Source of the DNA: Akkermansiaceae bacterium
Lineage (GTDB): Bacteria > Verrucomicrobiota > Verrucomicrobiia > Verrucomicrobiales > Akkermansiaceae
Direction of reading: 5' to 3'
NCBI GenBank assembly: GCA_015062055.1
Contig: SUVK01000024.1
Span: forward strand, 1 to 32,449
DNA: 32,449 nucleotides
Under the pieces are notes generated by a model. It ran no database searches and was not told where the DNA came from. It was given only the letters and a program-made list of their open reading frames with translations. Each line of letters opens with the position of its first letter. The first letter of the stretch is position 1. This document shows positions 15,250 to 23,454 of this stretch, piece after piece. The position numbers were made by a program, and so were the translations under genes.

Positions 15250-15819
15250 TCACCAGTCAAGCTTCCAATCCACATCCACGCGTATAGTGTTGCCTTTTTT
15301 GTCAACATAGTTCACGTACCCATTTTCTGCACCGAACTTGAAGACCTCCATGGTGACTTTGACATCGAAGCAGCAGTAGCGGGCGATGTCGAGCATCTTT
15401 TGCGGGTCTCCGTCTTTTTCATACTCAGCCCACCATTTGAGGGCATCGAGACCCTCTGCGGTTTTTGAGTTACCGAGGGTAACGGATGCCACCGAATCGA
15501 GCTTGAGGCGGTGGCCGATGCGAGAGGTGAGGTCAGCGCAGATGTCGAGGTTGTTGGTAACATCGGCAAGAGTCCAAAAGGTGAAAGCCTGCAACACTTG
15601 GTAATCAAAGCCGATGTGGTTGTAGCCTACCACCATATCTGCCATGCGCAACTCTTCAATGAGCTGCTCAACTTGGTCCTCCGTATAAATATGGTAGGCG
15701 TTATCTTTGGTGGAGTAGGTAACCCCCACCGACATGCCCATTTTTGCGGCCTCATGCCAGCCGCCCACTTGAGCGGCAGAGCGGCGGGTCTCCAAATCAA
15801 AGTAAACGATGTTTTTCAT
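15250..15819 (-). CDS. DEDDy-type 3'-5' exonuclease, RNase H-like fold
   Basis: The protein has 189 aa. The metal-binding acids of the DnaQ/RNase H-like superfamily are present in order: D8 and E10 (YFDLETRRS), D72 (GYNHIGFDYQVL), and Y148 with D152 (ARYCCFDVKVT), the YxxxD form of the third motif. These fit a two-metal exonuclease acting on RNA or DNA, close to stand-alone predicted exonucleases. The substrate cannot be told from sequence. ATG 15819 overlaps the trmL stop by 4 nt (ATGA), a translational-coupling arrangement. Confidence 0.8.
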   Translation of the reverse strand: MKNIVYFDLETRRSAAQVGGWHEAAKMGMSVGVTYSTKDNAYHIYTEDQVEQLIEELRMADMVVGYNHIGFDYQVLQAFTFWTLADVTNNLDICADLTSRIGHRLKLDSVASVTLGNSKTAEGLDALKWWAEYEKDGDPQKMLDIARYCCFDVKVTMEVFKFGAENGYVNYVDKKGNTIRVDVDWKLDW

Positions 15820-16289
15820 AATGCGTCGGGGGGTAATGTGCGGCGCAGCCCTTCATACAGCATAATGGCTACGCTGGTTGAAAGATTCAGCGAGCGAGCA
15901 TGTTCACCCGGCATGGGGATGCGCAGCGCGGTGTCGGGGTGCGCGTCTATCCAGCGCTCGGGCAGTCCTTTGGACTCCGGCCCGAATACCAAGTAATCGC
16001 CATCTTGCAGGGGGAGCGTAGGCTCCCAAATAGAGTGGGTGGCTTTGGTGGACATGTACCAAAACCTGGCCCCCGGTGTGGCGGTGGCTTCCAGCTCATC
16101 CAAGCTGTCCCACAGGTGCAGGTCTACATGGGGCCAGTAGTCCAGCCCGGTACGGCGCACATGTTTTTCATCCAAACTGAAGCCCAACGGTTTGATGAGG
16201 TGAAGCCGCGAGTTTGTGGCAACGGCGAGCCTGCCTGCGGCGCCGGTGTTGTGCGGTATCTCGGGGTGAAAGAGGACAATGTGAAACAT
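15816..16289 (-). CDS. trmL: tRNA (cytidine/uridine-34 2'-O)-methyltransferase TrmL
   Basis: The protein has 157 aa from ATG 16289, identical in length to E. coli TrmL. An upstream in-frame start at 16421 would run into the preceding gene and add non-conserved residues. TrmL methylates the ribose of the wobble base of tRNA-Leu isoacceptors using SAM. SPOUT-family signatures are clear: FHPEIPHNTGAAGRLA at the N-terminus, RRTGLDYWPHVDLHLWDS, LVFGPESKGLP, and the knot region IPMPGEHARSLNLSTSVAI. It sits 16 nt after the sugar transferase and overlaps the exonuclease gene. Confidence 0.93.
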   Translation of the reverse strand: MFHIVLFHPEIPHNTGAAGRLAVATNSRLHLIKPLGFSLDEKHVRRTGLDYWPHVDLHLWDSLDELEATATPGARFWYMSTKATHSIWEPTLPLQDGDYLVFGPESKGLPERWIDAHPDTALRIPMPGEHARSLNLSTSVAIMLYEGLRRTLPPDAL

Positions 16290-16305
16290 GGCGGGGTGGT
16301 TGATA

Positions 16306-17718
16306 TTATTTTGCGCCTCTGCCGAACAGAACGGCCGGGATGGTGCGCAGTATGAGCTTAAAATCCACCCACAGGCTCCAGTTGTCGATGTATTTGAGAT
16401 CTTTGTTGACCATAAAGTCAAAACTCTCTGTGTTGCTGCGCCCCTCTACCTGCCAGTAGCAGGTAAGCCCCGGCTTTACACTCAGACGACGGCGCTGAGA
16501 ATACTCCGGAAATTCCTTGGTCTCGTACACCGGCAGGGGGCGTGGCCCTACTATACTCATGTCGCCCAGCAATATGTTGAGCAGCTGGGGCAATTCGTCG
16601 ATGGAAAACTTGCGGATGAAATGCCCGAACTTGAAGATGCGAGGGTCGTTCGTCAGCTTGAAAATGGGGCCATCCATCTCGTTGCCGTATTTCTCTTTTA
16701 CCTCTGCCAAACGGGCTTCGGCATCGCTGTACATGGAGCGGAACTTCCACATGGCAAAGGGTTTGCCATATAAGCCCGAGCGCATCTGTTTGAAGAAAAT
16801 GGGCCCCTTGGGGTCGCTGAGTTTGATGCCGATAGCGGCCAACAACCACAAGGGCGAACTCAAAATAATGGCTATGGCGGCCATCACGCGGTCAAATATG
16901 CTCTTGAACAAGCGAGCCCAAGAATAGATCGGCGTAGAGGTGAGGATGAGCACGCGGCTCTCGCCGATATCGCTCACATCTGCTCGCATGCTCACGGGGT
17001 GACTGTCCTTGAGGTGTACGTAGATATCGATGCCTTGCAATTCACAACGCGTGATGGTTTCTTCGTTATCGTGATAGGCTGCCATACCACCCATCAAAAT
17101 AATGCGGTCCACGTGTTTTTCTTCGATGATTTGTTGTACTTCGTTCTGTGGCGTTTCCGGGGTTATCTTGGCTACAACGGTGAGACTGCGTTTCCAGAAC
17201 TCGGGCAGACTTTGCCAATCGCGCTCCATAGCATCGGGCTTGCCTACAATCATGACGCGGCGCAGGTGGCGTTGCCCGGCAGAGGTGTTAATTTGCAGCT
17301 TTTGTAATACGTAATAGCGTATAAAAGTTACCACCGGTATAAGGATGATACATACCAAGATGATATGATTCATGAAAATCGATATACCCTCGTTAAACAA
17401 AAGCTGGTAAATACCCAACATGCACAGGTAGTAAACCATGAAGGTAAACAGCTGGCGCAAGGCTGTTGATACGCGCTGCAGGTTGCTGCGATGGTAAAAA
17501 CCGACCATGCGCAACAGGATTGGTACTGCCGCTACGGCTGCCCCCGCCATGAATGGGCTCGCTGTAAAGGCGTTGAAGTCCGGTTGGCTCGCCCACCCCA
17601 CCATGGGGGCTATGGCATTGGTGATGAAGGGTGCACAATAGGCACACGCCAATGCTATCATTAAATCTACAAGCGGTAACGCTAACTTGATGATGGTTTT
17701 ACTACGCGTCATGTCCAT
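16306..17718 (-). CDS. Polyprenyl-phosphate sugar phosphotransferase
   Basis: The protein has 470 aa and is WcaJ/WbaP-like. It transfers a sugar-1-phosphate to undecaprenyl phosphate, the first membrane step in making an exopolysaccharide or O-antigen unit. The N-terminal half has about four membrane segments (roughly 10-35, 50-75, 90-108, 115-138), then a nucleotide-binding-like domain starting RRVMIVGKPDA (153-163). The C-terminal bacterial sugar transferase domain (about 270-470) begins KSIFDRVMAAIAIILSSPLW and has GPIFFKQMRSG, MWKFRSM, the catalytic Asp-Glu pair in SIDELPQL (D374, E375), GPRPLP and KPGLTCYWQVEGRS. No glycosyltransferases are adjacent, so the polymer is unknown. Confidence 0.93.
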   Translation of the reverse strand: MDMTRSKTIIKLALPLVDLMIALACAYCAPFITNAIAPMVGWASQPDFNAFTASPFMAGAAVAAVPILLRMVGFYHRSNLQRVSTALRQLFTFMVYYLCMLGIYQLLFNEGISIFMNHIILVCIILIPVVTFIRYYVLQKLQINTSAGQRHLRRVMIVGKPDAMERDWQSLPEFWKRSLTVVAKITPETPQNEVQQIIEEKHVDRIILMGGMAAYHDNEETITRCELQGIDIYVHLKDSHPVSMRADVSDIGESRVLILTSTPIYSWARLFKSIFDRVMAAIAIILSSPLWLLAAIGIKLSDPKGPIFFKQMRSGLYGKPFAMWKFRSMYSDAEARLAEVKEKYGNEMDGPIFKLTNDPRIFKFGHFIRKFSIDELPQLLNILLGDMSIVGPRPLPVYETKEFPEYSQRRRLSVKPGLTCYWQVEGRSNTESFDFMVNKDLKYIDNWSLWVDFKLILRTIPAVLFGRGAK

Positions 17719-17749
17719 CTGATTAATCTTTCTGCGGGGTGTTCGTGTA

Positions 17750-17980
17750 TCAGGCTGTCACTATCTTGCGAATGCGAGCACGCTCAAAATCTGCAGGGCA
17801 TACGGTACACAGCACTTTATCCCCGGGGACTATTTGCGCCAACAAGGCTTCTTCTTTTTTCTGAATGAATGCAACAGTCTCTTTGCCATTCGGCATGGTT
17901 GCGTGATAGGCCGTGGGGGCAAATCGCTCCTTTATGGTGCATATGCAGTCGATATATTGAGAGGGATACGTGGTATTCAT
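17750..17980 (-). CDS. IF-1-like small OB-fold protein
   Basis: The protein has 76 aa. The pattern FAPTAYHATMPNGKETVAFI followed by LLAQIVPGDKVLCTVCPADF and RARIRKIV follows the S1/IF-1 OB fold (strand, A/VxLxNG, then PGDxVxVxxxPxDxxxxRIxxR). It is close in length to IF-1 (about 72 aa). It differs from canonical IF-1 in several usually fixed positions and carries two cysteines. It may be the organism's IF-1, a second IF-1 copy or another RNA-binding protein. It lies 6 nt after the AsmA-like gene and 31 nt before the sugar transferase. Confidence 0.65.
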   Translation of the reverse strand: MNTTYPSQYIDCICTIKERFAPTAYHATMPNGKETVAFIQKKEEALLAQIVPGDKVLCTVCPADFERARIRKIVTA

Positions 17981-17986
17981 GGCGTG

Positions 17987-19636
17987 TCAGAGAATCGGTA
18001 TTAAATCGACTCCGGTTTTAATGACGTCGGTAGCGGTGTCGGTTGCTGTTTCTATCAGGCTGTTGCCGGATTCTTCTTGCCCCGAACGAGCCGGGACGTC
18101 TTCCGATGGCTTGGGTTTATCCGTTATATCTTGCCAAATAGCAGCGCCTGCTTTGGTGAGCGTGTCAACCGGATTGAGGGAGGCCATGACTTCTTTGGCC
18201 CGTGCACTCAAATCTTGTTGGGGCTTATCTGTTGTGCCACTCAGGTTGATGTTAATCCAATGGAAACCTTCTTCTCCCGATGCATTAAAAAGCTTGGGTA
18301 TCGCCATATTGAAAAGGCTGTGGAAAGGTTCCGTTGTGAGCGATAAAAATTCGTTAACGCAGATTTTGCTGATGCCGATACGGATGGCCCCGTGCAACTT
18401 GCCATCTTGTTCTATAATGACATGCCCAACGAGTCGAATCTTGTCGTCTTGAGTACGTATATCTATCTTATCAAACAACCATGCGTTTTCGATGTTTCTC
18501 GCTTTGTCTGTGTGCGGAAAACGGATATCGCAATCTGCACTGTCTATTTTGACAATCTTGAACGTCTTTTCCAGATACTTCGACGCTTTATCTTGCCCCG
18601 GTATGTGCAGGGCCTTGTCGCCTCTGGCTTTGCTGCTGATGAATTGAGACAATGCGCTGATGGCTAGGAATTTACCCTTAGTAAGGGTAATGTGCCCTTC
18701 TGCCTTGTGTATGACCTTGCGGGTGCCGGTCATGTGCAGGTGCCCGGAAAACTCACCGGTCAGAATATCACAGAACTCTTTGCTCAGCAGAGGGCTGATG
18801 TCTGCATTGCCGGCGCTCAGTTGTATTTGCCAATCCTTGTTCTTCAGATTGAAATTTCCGGTGGCATTCATATTTCCTTTGGGCAGCGCAAGTTGGCAAT
18901 CCGTCAGGGTGATGATGTTGTCTTTATATTCAAACCCGGCTTTGTTTATTTTGCTTTCGGCTAAGAAACGATGAGAAGTGTTGAACGTTCCTTTGCGTAA
19001 CTCGATTTTCCAATGCTCGATATTTTTTGCTACCGGGGTGGCGGTGAAAGTGCTGCCTGATATGGTGTATTCGTTCGGCTCTTTTGACGGGTCTGTACGG
19101 CGAAGAATTAATTTAGCCCCGGCTTTGCTGCATTCTACGCGGTCTACTGCAACGGTGTTCGGTGCAAAACGAGAGAAAAAACCACCCTCTTCGGGCTCAG
19201 GGTACTCTTTGCTCTTTTCTTTCTTGTTGTCTATCGTGATATTGAATTCACCCAAGAGGACATTTTCTGCATGCAGAATCCTGTTCCACAAGGCACCGCG
19301 GTCGATGCCGGCTTGTATGCCTTTTACCTCTGCGTTTTTGATATAGCGGGTACCATGGGTGCTGACGGCTGCCAGTCTGACATTGCTGCCGTCTATCTGC
19401 AGAGGGGCGAGTACGCTGACATCCGATTGCAATTTGCTGCTCAGTTCGGTCTCCATCGTTTGCCGAAACTCATCCCCCTGTAACCAACTCATCAGCCAAA
19501 AATATCCGGCCATAATAACCACGAAAATGCCGGCAAGACCACAGAGAGACCAAATCAGAATCTTCTTCGTGCGTTTTCCTGTAACTCGCTTGCTGCGATC
19601 CAGAGAAATTGCTGTTTTTCTTCTTCTCCTTGCCAT
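17987..19636 (-). CDS. AsmA-like membrane-anchored periplasmic protein
   Basis: The protein has 549 aa from ATG 19636; an in-frame start at 19693 would add 19 residues of no visible value. A strongly basic cytoplasmic tail (MARRRRKTAISLDRSKR) precedes one membrane segment at about 26-49 (IWSLCGLAGIFVVIMAGYFW). The rest is periplasmic and beta-rich, with stretches such as FNITIDNKK, GNFNLKNKDWQIQLSAGNAD and TGEFSGHLHMTGT. These fit AsmA/DUF3971-type beta-groove proteins that take part in lipid transport or outer-membrane assembly. The assignment is by architecture, not by a diagnostic motif. It is the first gene of the minus-strand run. Confidence 0.65.
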   Translation of the reverse strand: MARRRRKTAISLDRSKRVTGKRTKKILIWSLCGLAGIFVVIMAGYFWLMSWLQGDEFRQTMETELSSKLQSDVSVLAPLQIDGSNVRLAAVSTHGTRYIKNAEVKGIQAGIDRGALWNRILHAENVLLGEFNITIDNKKEKSKEYPEPEEGGFFSRFAPNTVAVDRVECSKAGAKLILRRTDPSKEPNEYTISGSTFTATPVAKNIEHWKIELRKGTFNTSHRFLAESKINKAGFEYKDNIITLTDCQLALPKGNMNATGNFNLKNKDWQIQLSAGNADISPLLSKEFCDILTGEFSGHLHMTGTRKVIHKAEGHITLTKGKFLAISALSQFISSKARGDKALHIPGQDKASKYLEKTFKIVKIDSADCDIRFPHTDKARNIENAWLFDKIDIRTQDDKIRLVGHVIIEQDGKLHGAIRIGISKICVNEFLSLTTEPFHSLFNMAIPKLFNASGEEGFHWININLSGTTDKPQQDLSARAKEVMASLNPVDTLTKAGAAIWQDITDKPKPSEDVPARSGQEESGNSLIETATDTATDVIKTGVDLIPIL

Positions 19637-19744
19637 GGCGGGCAGATTATGCCATATACGTGCGCGCGTTTCAAGCAAATAGTGCGCACGCACGTGAATA
19701 TGCCGGGTTTGAATGGAAAAAATGCCTGTTCGTAAAATAAAGTA

Positions 19745-19773
19745 TTGACTATTTTGAATAAATCTGCTTTACT
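19745..19773 (+). promoter_or_regulatory. Promoter for the 58-aa lipoprotein gene
   Basis: TTGACT at 19745-19750, a 17-nt spacer and TTTACT at 19768-19773, preceded by an extended TGC. This makes a strong candidate promoter 33 nt upstream of ATG 19807. Confidence 0.6.
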
Positions 19774-19806
19774 ACGTGCGATAACTTCATACGACATTTT
19801 TTTCTT

Positions 19807-19983
19807 ATGAAAGCCACCACTCTCATTCTTGCAATGGCCTGCGCAGTAGGTTTCAGCTCTTGCTGCTGTCAGTCTCAGTCTATGCCCCCGCTGCGCCCCA
19901 TGCCCACCGGTGACTGCTGCAACCAAGACGAGGCTCCCGTGCAGGCTCCCGTCAAGCAGCTTCCGGTTGTTCCCGGTAAGTAA
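19807..19983 (+). CDS. 58-aa lipoprotein
   Basis: ATG 19807 opens MKATTLILAMACAVGFSSCC, a short lipoprotein signal with lipobox FSSC and probable lipidated C19. The mature peptide is about 40 aa, rich in proline, glutamine and cysteine (CCCQSQSMPPLRPMPTGDCC), and ends VVPGK. It has its own promoter and a strong terminator, so it is likely a real monocistronic gene and probably well expressed. Several cysteines close to the lipid anchor could form disulfides or bind metal. No family is recognised. Confidence 0.7.
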   Translation: MKATTLILAMACAVGFSSCCCQSQSMPPLRPMPTGDCCNQDEAPVQAPVKQLPVVPGK

Positions 19984-20043
19984 GTCTGTAGACAAGGCGG
20001 CGCTCCTCTTGTTGAGAGTGTCGGCCTGACGATTCTTTTTCAG

Positions 20044-20073
20044 GGTCGTTCCCGTGTGGAACGACCTTTTTTT
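20044..20073 (+). terminator. Rho-independent terminator after the small lipoprotein
   Basis: A 9-bp stem (ggtcgttcc 20044-20052, ggaacgacc 20058-20066) with a 5-nt loop is followed directly by seven T residues (20067-20073). Confidence 0.9.
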
Positions 20074-20112
20074 CTTGTTGTCGTTCCCGGTTCGGTGTAT
20101 ACTGCGGGGGTA

Positions 20113-21183
20113 ATGAAACGTCTGTTTTCTTTTTTGATATTGGCGGGTACAGTGTGCGCCGGTACGGTGGCTAAGGTGCAGACTGTCGAGAACTTACCAC
20201 AACACGAAGTTGTTGAAGGAGACATCGCAGTGACTCCGGCCACTACGCCACCCCGAAACATTATCTTGATGATAGGAGATGGCATGAGTGCTGAGCATGT
20301 ATGGGCCGCTTGGGTATGTAACGGTGGTAAACTGAATTTGGAGAAAATGCCCGTAACCGGGTTTTCTCGCACCTACTCTGCAAATCGTTTGATTACCGAC
20401 TCCGCCGCCGGGGGGACTGCACTTGCTTGTGGGGAAAAGACCGACAACGGCATGCTGGGGCAGGCGCCCGATGGTCGCAAATTGCAATCGTTGGCTGCTC
20501 GTTTAGCAGCTTCTCCGTACCATAAAAGGACGGGTGTCATTGTCACAAAAGCCATTACTGATGCCACGCCTGCTGCCTTTTACGCCCATACCGAGAGCCG
20601 TAGGAATACGAGCGTTATTGCGCGCTGGTTGTGCGAGTCTTCGCTCAGTGTCATTGTCGGTGGCGGGGCAGGGGCTTTCTCGCCTCAGCAAAAAAAGACT
20701 TTGTCTGCCCCCCCGGACCGATACGTGTTGCTGGTTTCCGAAGGTGATGCCCCCTACGCTGCCCAACGTGGTGAGTTTTTGTCTCAACAAACCCGAAAAG
20801 CCTTGTCTCTGCTCGAGTCGGCCCCCCATGGCTTTTTCCTCATGATTGAAGGCTCTAAGATTGATACTGCTTCACACGCGGCTGATTTGCGCTTGGCTGT
20901 AGAAGAAACGCTTGATTTTGACCGCGCCCTGGGTGTGGTGTTGCAGTGGTTGCAATCTCACCCCGACACCTTGCTGGTGGTGACGGCCGATCACCAGACC
21001 GGTGGCTTGGCTATTCATGGCGGGGATATTGAAAAAGGTGTGCTAAAAGCGAGTTTTGCCACAACCGAGCATACCGGAGTGGCTGTGCCGGTATATGCAG
21101 CCGGTTGTGGCGCACTCAACTTTACCGGCGTGATGGATAACACGCTGATTCCGGCCAAGATTTTGAAAATTGTCGAGAAATAA
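20113..21183 (+). CDS. Exported alkaline phosphatase (PhoA superfamily)
   Basis: The protein has 356 aa from ATG 20113. A GTG at 20056 is rejected because it lies in the preceding terminator. A signal peptide (MKRLFSFLILAGTVCAGTVA) sends it to the periplasm. It hydrolyses phosphate monoesters with two zinc ions and one magnesium. Active-site residues are all visible: D56 (MIGDGMS), nucleophile S97 (TDSAAGGTA), R163 (HTESRR) for phosphate binding, E246 (IEGSKID), D251 and H255, D293-H294 (TADHQTGG) and H320 (TTEHTG). It is shorter than E. coli PhoA (471 aa) but within the family's range. I see no Pho box upstream. Confidence 0.93.
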   Translation: MKRLFSFLILAGTVCAGTVAKVQTVENLPQHEVVEGDIAVTPATTPPRNIILMIGDGMSAEHVWAAWVCNGGKLNLEKMPVTGFSRTYSANRLITDSAAGGTALACGEKTDNGMLGQAPDGRKLQSLAARLAASPYHKRTGVIVTKAITDATPAAFYAHTESRRNTSVIARWLCESSLSVIVGGGAGAFSPQQKKTLSAPPDRYVLLVSEGDAPYAAQRGEFLSQQTRKALSLLESAPHGFFLMIEGSKIDTASHAADLRLAVEETLDFDRALGVVLQWLQSHPDTLLVVTADHQTGGLAIHGGDIEKGVLKASFATTEHTGVAVPVYAAGCGALNFTGVMDNTLIPAKILKIVEK

Positions 21184-21215
21184 GTCGAAAATTCACCTCT
21201 TTTTGAAAAACAAGC

Positions 21216-21244
21216 TTGCCAAATGGCTCTTTTTAGGTTAAATA
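21216..21244 (+). promoter_or_regulatory. Promoter for the ExbB/ExbD cluster
   Basis: TTGCCA at 21216-21221, a 17-nt spacer and TAAATA at 21239-21244 give a good promoter about 38 nt upstream of ATG 21283. Confidence 0.55.
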
Positions 21245-21282
21245 ATAAACGTTAATTCTGCATAAACCGCATTTTTACTATT

Positions 21283-22119
21283 ATGAAATCAACGATCACT
21301 CGTTTCGGTATTCGGGCTCTCTCTTTCGGAGCTGTAGCTATGGCCTCCATGTCAACGGTATTCGCCGAAGAAGAAGCAAAAGCACCAAAATCCGCTCTTG
21401 ATAAGTGGGTTATAGATGGTGGTTGGACAATGATTCCCCTCGTTGTCCTTATGGCTATTGCCATCTTCTTGGTTGTATACTGCTTGATGTCTATCAATAA
21501 GAATAAGTTCTGTCCGGATGAACTGCGCGGTCAGCTTGTTGCCCTCATGGGTGAGTGCCGTGTAAAATCTGCTATCGAGCTCGCTACCACCAGCCCCACC
21601 TATCTGGGTCGCTTGGTCGCATATGCCCTCCCCAATATCGATGCCACCCGCCCCGAAGACCTCGGTAAGGATTCCATCGAAGACGCTATTGCCGACTTTG
21701 CTAACAATGAGCGCGCTAATTACATGTTCCCGGTAGATATTTTGGCCCTCGTCGGTTCTCTCGGCCCGTCTATCGGTCTGTTCGGTACCATTCAGGGTAT
21801 GGTGGGCTGCTTCGGCGTGCTCGCTGAATCCGGTCAGGCTGACCCCTCCCAGCTCGCAGGTGACATCTCCGTGGCTCTTCTTACCACCTTCTGGGGCTTG
21901 ATTGTATCTATCATTTCTATCCCGGCTTTCTTCTTCATCAAGAAGCATGCCCAGAAGCTCGAGTCCGAGTCCATTAACGCCATGTCTGAAATGGTGAACA
22001 CCTCCATCAACGTTATCAATGCCGAGGCTCAGCTCGCCCGCATCCCCGAAGGCCTCGGTGGTGAGGAATATGCCGAAGGCGCTGAAGGCGAATATTACGA
22101 GGAGGAAGCTCAGGCCTGA
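21283..22119 (+). CDS. MotA/TolQ/ExbB-family proton channel subunit
   Basis: The protein has 278 aa. It forms, with ExbD partners, an inner-membrane complex that turns proton flow into mechanical work on the periplasm or outer membrane. An N-terminal signal-like segment (1-28, ending VFA) precedes membrane segments at about 49-70, 150-180 (VDILALVGSLGPSIGLFGTI) and 194-219. The conserved SLGPSIGLFGTIQGMVGCFG region is the TolQ/ExbB pore signature. The tail after residue 255 is very acidic (EGLGGEEYAEGAEGEYYEEE), which is unusual. Two exbD genes follow. Confidence 0.93.
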   Translation: MKSTITRFGIRALSFGAVAMASMSTVFAEEEAKAPKSALDKWVIDGGWTMIPLVVLMAIAIFLVVYCLMSINKNKFCPDELRGQLVALMGECRVKSAIELATTSPTYLGRLVAYALPNIDATRPEDLGKDSIEDAIADFANNERANYMFPVDILALVGSLGPSIGLFGTIQGMVGCFGVLAESGQADPSQLAGDISVALLTTFWGLIVSIISIPAFFFIKKHAQKLESESINAMSEMVNTSINVINAEAQLARIPEGLGGEEYAEGAEGEYYEEEAQA

Positions 22120-22137
22120 GCCTGATGTCCGGTACGG

Positions 22138-22175
22138 GCCTGCCGGTGTGTGCCCCTCGTGCTATCCCGGCAGGC
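22138..22175 (+). other. Intercistronic hairpin between exbB-like and exbD-like genes
   Basis: A 9-bp perfect stem (gcctgccgg 22138-22146, ccggcaggc 22167-22175) with a 20-nt loop lies in the 83-nt gap. No T tract follows, so it is more likely an RNA-stability or processing element that keeps ExbB transcript above ExbD than a full terminator. Confidence 0.5.
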
Positions 22176-22202
22176 ATGAATCACTAACCATTTATTCTTC
22201 CT

Positions 22203-22778
22203 ATGGGTAAGAAAAAAGTACAACAATCGGATGACGATTATGGCAAGTTGGACATGTCATCGATGATTGACTGCTGCTTCCTGCTGCTGATTTTCTTCAT
22301 CGTGAACGCCACGGCTTTGACGGTATCCAAGGACCCCAGTGTCACCATGCCCCAGGCTACCAAGCCTACGGATTTGGAGGACGCCAAGGGTTGTATTGTG
22401 GTGAACGTTTTTGCTCCCGCCAAGATGCTTGAAACGGTTCAAAACGGTAGCACTCAAGACAAGAAAAATGAAGAAGCCCGCATCCGTAAGATGAAGGAAA
22501 GCTACAAGTGCCAAGACATCACCAAAATTATTTTCGGTGTGAAAACGTCTGCGGGCGAGATGAAATTCTTCTCCGCCGACGGCTTAAAAGACCTTGAGGC
22601 TTTCATTAAGGATGAAAAGAAAGCAATGGAAACAATGAAGGTGGAGGCCAAGCAGATTCGTATCTACGTGCGTGCTGATGCTCGCGCTGATTGGCGATAC
22701 ACCCACATGGTCATTGCTGCTGCCAACAACGCCGGTATCTCCGATATCGTCTTCGGTAACGTTCCTGCTAAGAAGTAA
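22203..22778 (+). CDS. ExbD/TolR-family protein 1
   Basis: The protein has 191 aa. A short cytoplasmic head (MGKKKVQQSDDDYGKLDMSS) leads into one membrane segment at about 21-40 (MIDCCFLLLIFFIVNATALT). D23 sits where ExbD proteins carry the proton-relaying aspartate. The periplasmic part is longer than usual (E. coli ExbD has 141 aa in all), with a lysine/glutamate-rich insertion around 70-140. It ends in the typical fold VRADARADWRYTHMVIAAAN and SDIVFGNVP. It probably pairs with the second ExbD copy. Confidence 0.93.
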   Translation: MGKKKVQQSDDDYGKLDMSSMIDCCFLLLIFFIVNATALTVSKDPSVTMPQATKPTDLEDAKGCIVVNVFAPAKMLETVQNGSTQDKKNEEARIRKMKESYKCQDITKIIFGVKTSAGEMKFFSADGLKDLEAFIKDEKKAMETMKVEAKQIRIYVRADARADWRYTHMVIAAANNAGISDIVFGNVPAKK

Positions 22779-22803
22779 CCTGTAACCATATTATTATCCG
22801 ATT

Positions 22804-23295
22804 ATGGCAAGACATAAACAGATTCAGTCCAACGATGAGGAAGATGCTAAAACGGAGATTTCCTCCATGATTGACTGCTGCTTCCTGTTGCTTATTTACT
22901 TCTTGGTAGCAACGTCTCTCGTGAGTGAGAAAAAGTTCGATATGGCTCTTCCTTCAGGCCAATCCTCTTCTTCTTCCAGCGACAGTAAGCCCTTCAATAT
23001 CAAAGTCACCAGTGATAACGCCGTGTATTTTGAGGACCAAAGTGGTAAGAGAATGGGCATGGGCCCTGCAACCAGTTTGCAACTCCGCCCCGGTCAACAA
23101 GGCTACTATGAGGAGCGTGACCTCACCGAATTGGTCACGAAACTTAAGTCGCTTAATAATGACCCGGACAATCCTAAACCGCTCATCCTGACGGCAGACC
23201 CGTCCGCTAAGCACCAGCGCGTCATGGACGTAATGTCTGCGCTCACTCAGGCTAATATTAAGGCCGTTGCTGTGAAGTGTGAGACAGTTCAATAA
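22804..23295 (+). CDS. ExbD/TolR-family protein 2
   Basis: The protein has 163 aa and starts 25 nt after the first exbD-like gene. The head MARHKQIQSNDEEDAKTEIS leads into SMIDCCFLLLIYFLVATSLV, with the key aspartate at D24. A serine run (SSSSSSD) marks the linker to the periplasmic domain, which ends LTADPSAKHQRVMDVMSALT and ANIKAVAV. It shares the SSMIDCCFLLLI block with copy 1 but is otherwise diverged. The two may form a heteromeric ExbD pair inside the ExbB pentamer, an inference. Confidence 0.93.
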   Translation: MARHKQIQSNDEEDAKTEISSMIDCCFLLLIYFLVATSLVSEKKFDMALPSGQSSSSSSDSKPFNIKVTSDNAVYFEDQSGKRMGMGPATSLQLRPGQQGYYEERDLTELVTKLKSLNNDPDNPKPLILTADPSAKHQRVMDVMSALTQANIKAVAVKCETVQ

Positions 23296-23335
23296 ACCGC
23301 GTCAGTATCAGCATATAACCCAACCTTAATGATAT

Positions 23336-23405
23336 CAGGGGGGAGGCGGGGCGGCCCGGGTCGCTGCCCTCCCCCCTGTTAAATCCGACAGCTTTCCTTT
23401 TTTTT
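23336..23405 (+). terminator. GC-rich hairpin with downstream T tract
   Basis: A 10-bp stem (caggggggag 23336-23345, ctcccccctg 23369-23378) spans a GC-rich loop. A run of T residues comes only later (about 23398-23405), where it merges with the next promoter. It is probably a partial terminator or processing site separating the ExbB/D genes from the TPR gene. Confidence 0.55.
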
Positions 23406-23431
23406 GACAAGCCGGTAGTCGCCGGTAAATC
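23404..23431 (+). promoter_or_regulatory. Promoter for the TPR gene
   Basis: TTGACA at 23404-23409, a 16-nt spacer and TAAATC at 23426-23431. This would let the TPR and following gene be expressed apart from the ExbB/D genes. Confidence 0.5.
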
Positions 23432-23454
23432 AGATTTCAACCAAAACAAAACTT

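Noticed and set aside
16290..16421. Upstream start for TrmL at 16421
   Set aside because: It overlaps the end of the sugar transferase gene and adds 44 non-conserved residues. ATG 16289 gives the usual 157-aa protein.
20056..20112. GTG start for the alkaline phosphatase at 20056
   Set aside because: It lies within the terminator hairpin of the preceding gene and would place extra residues ahead of a normal signal peptide starting at ATG 20113.
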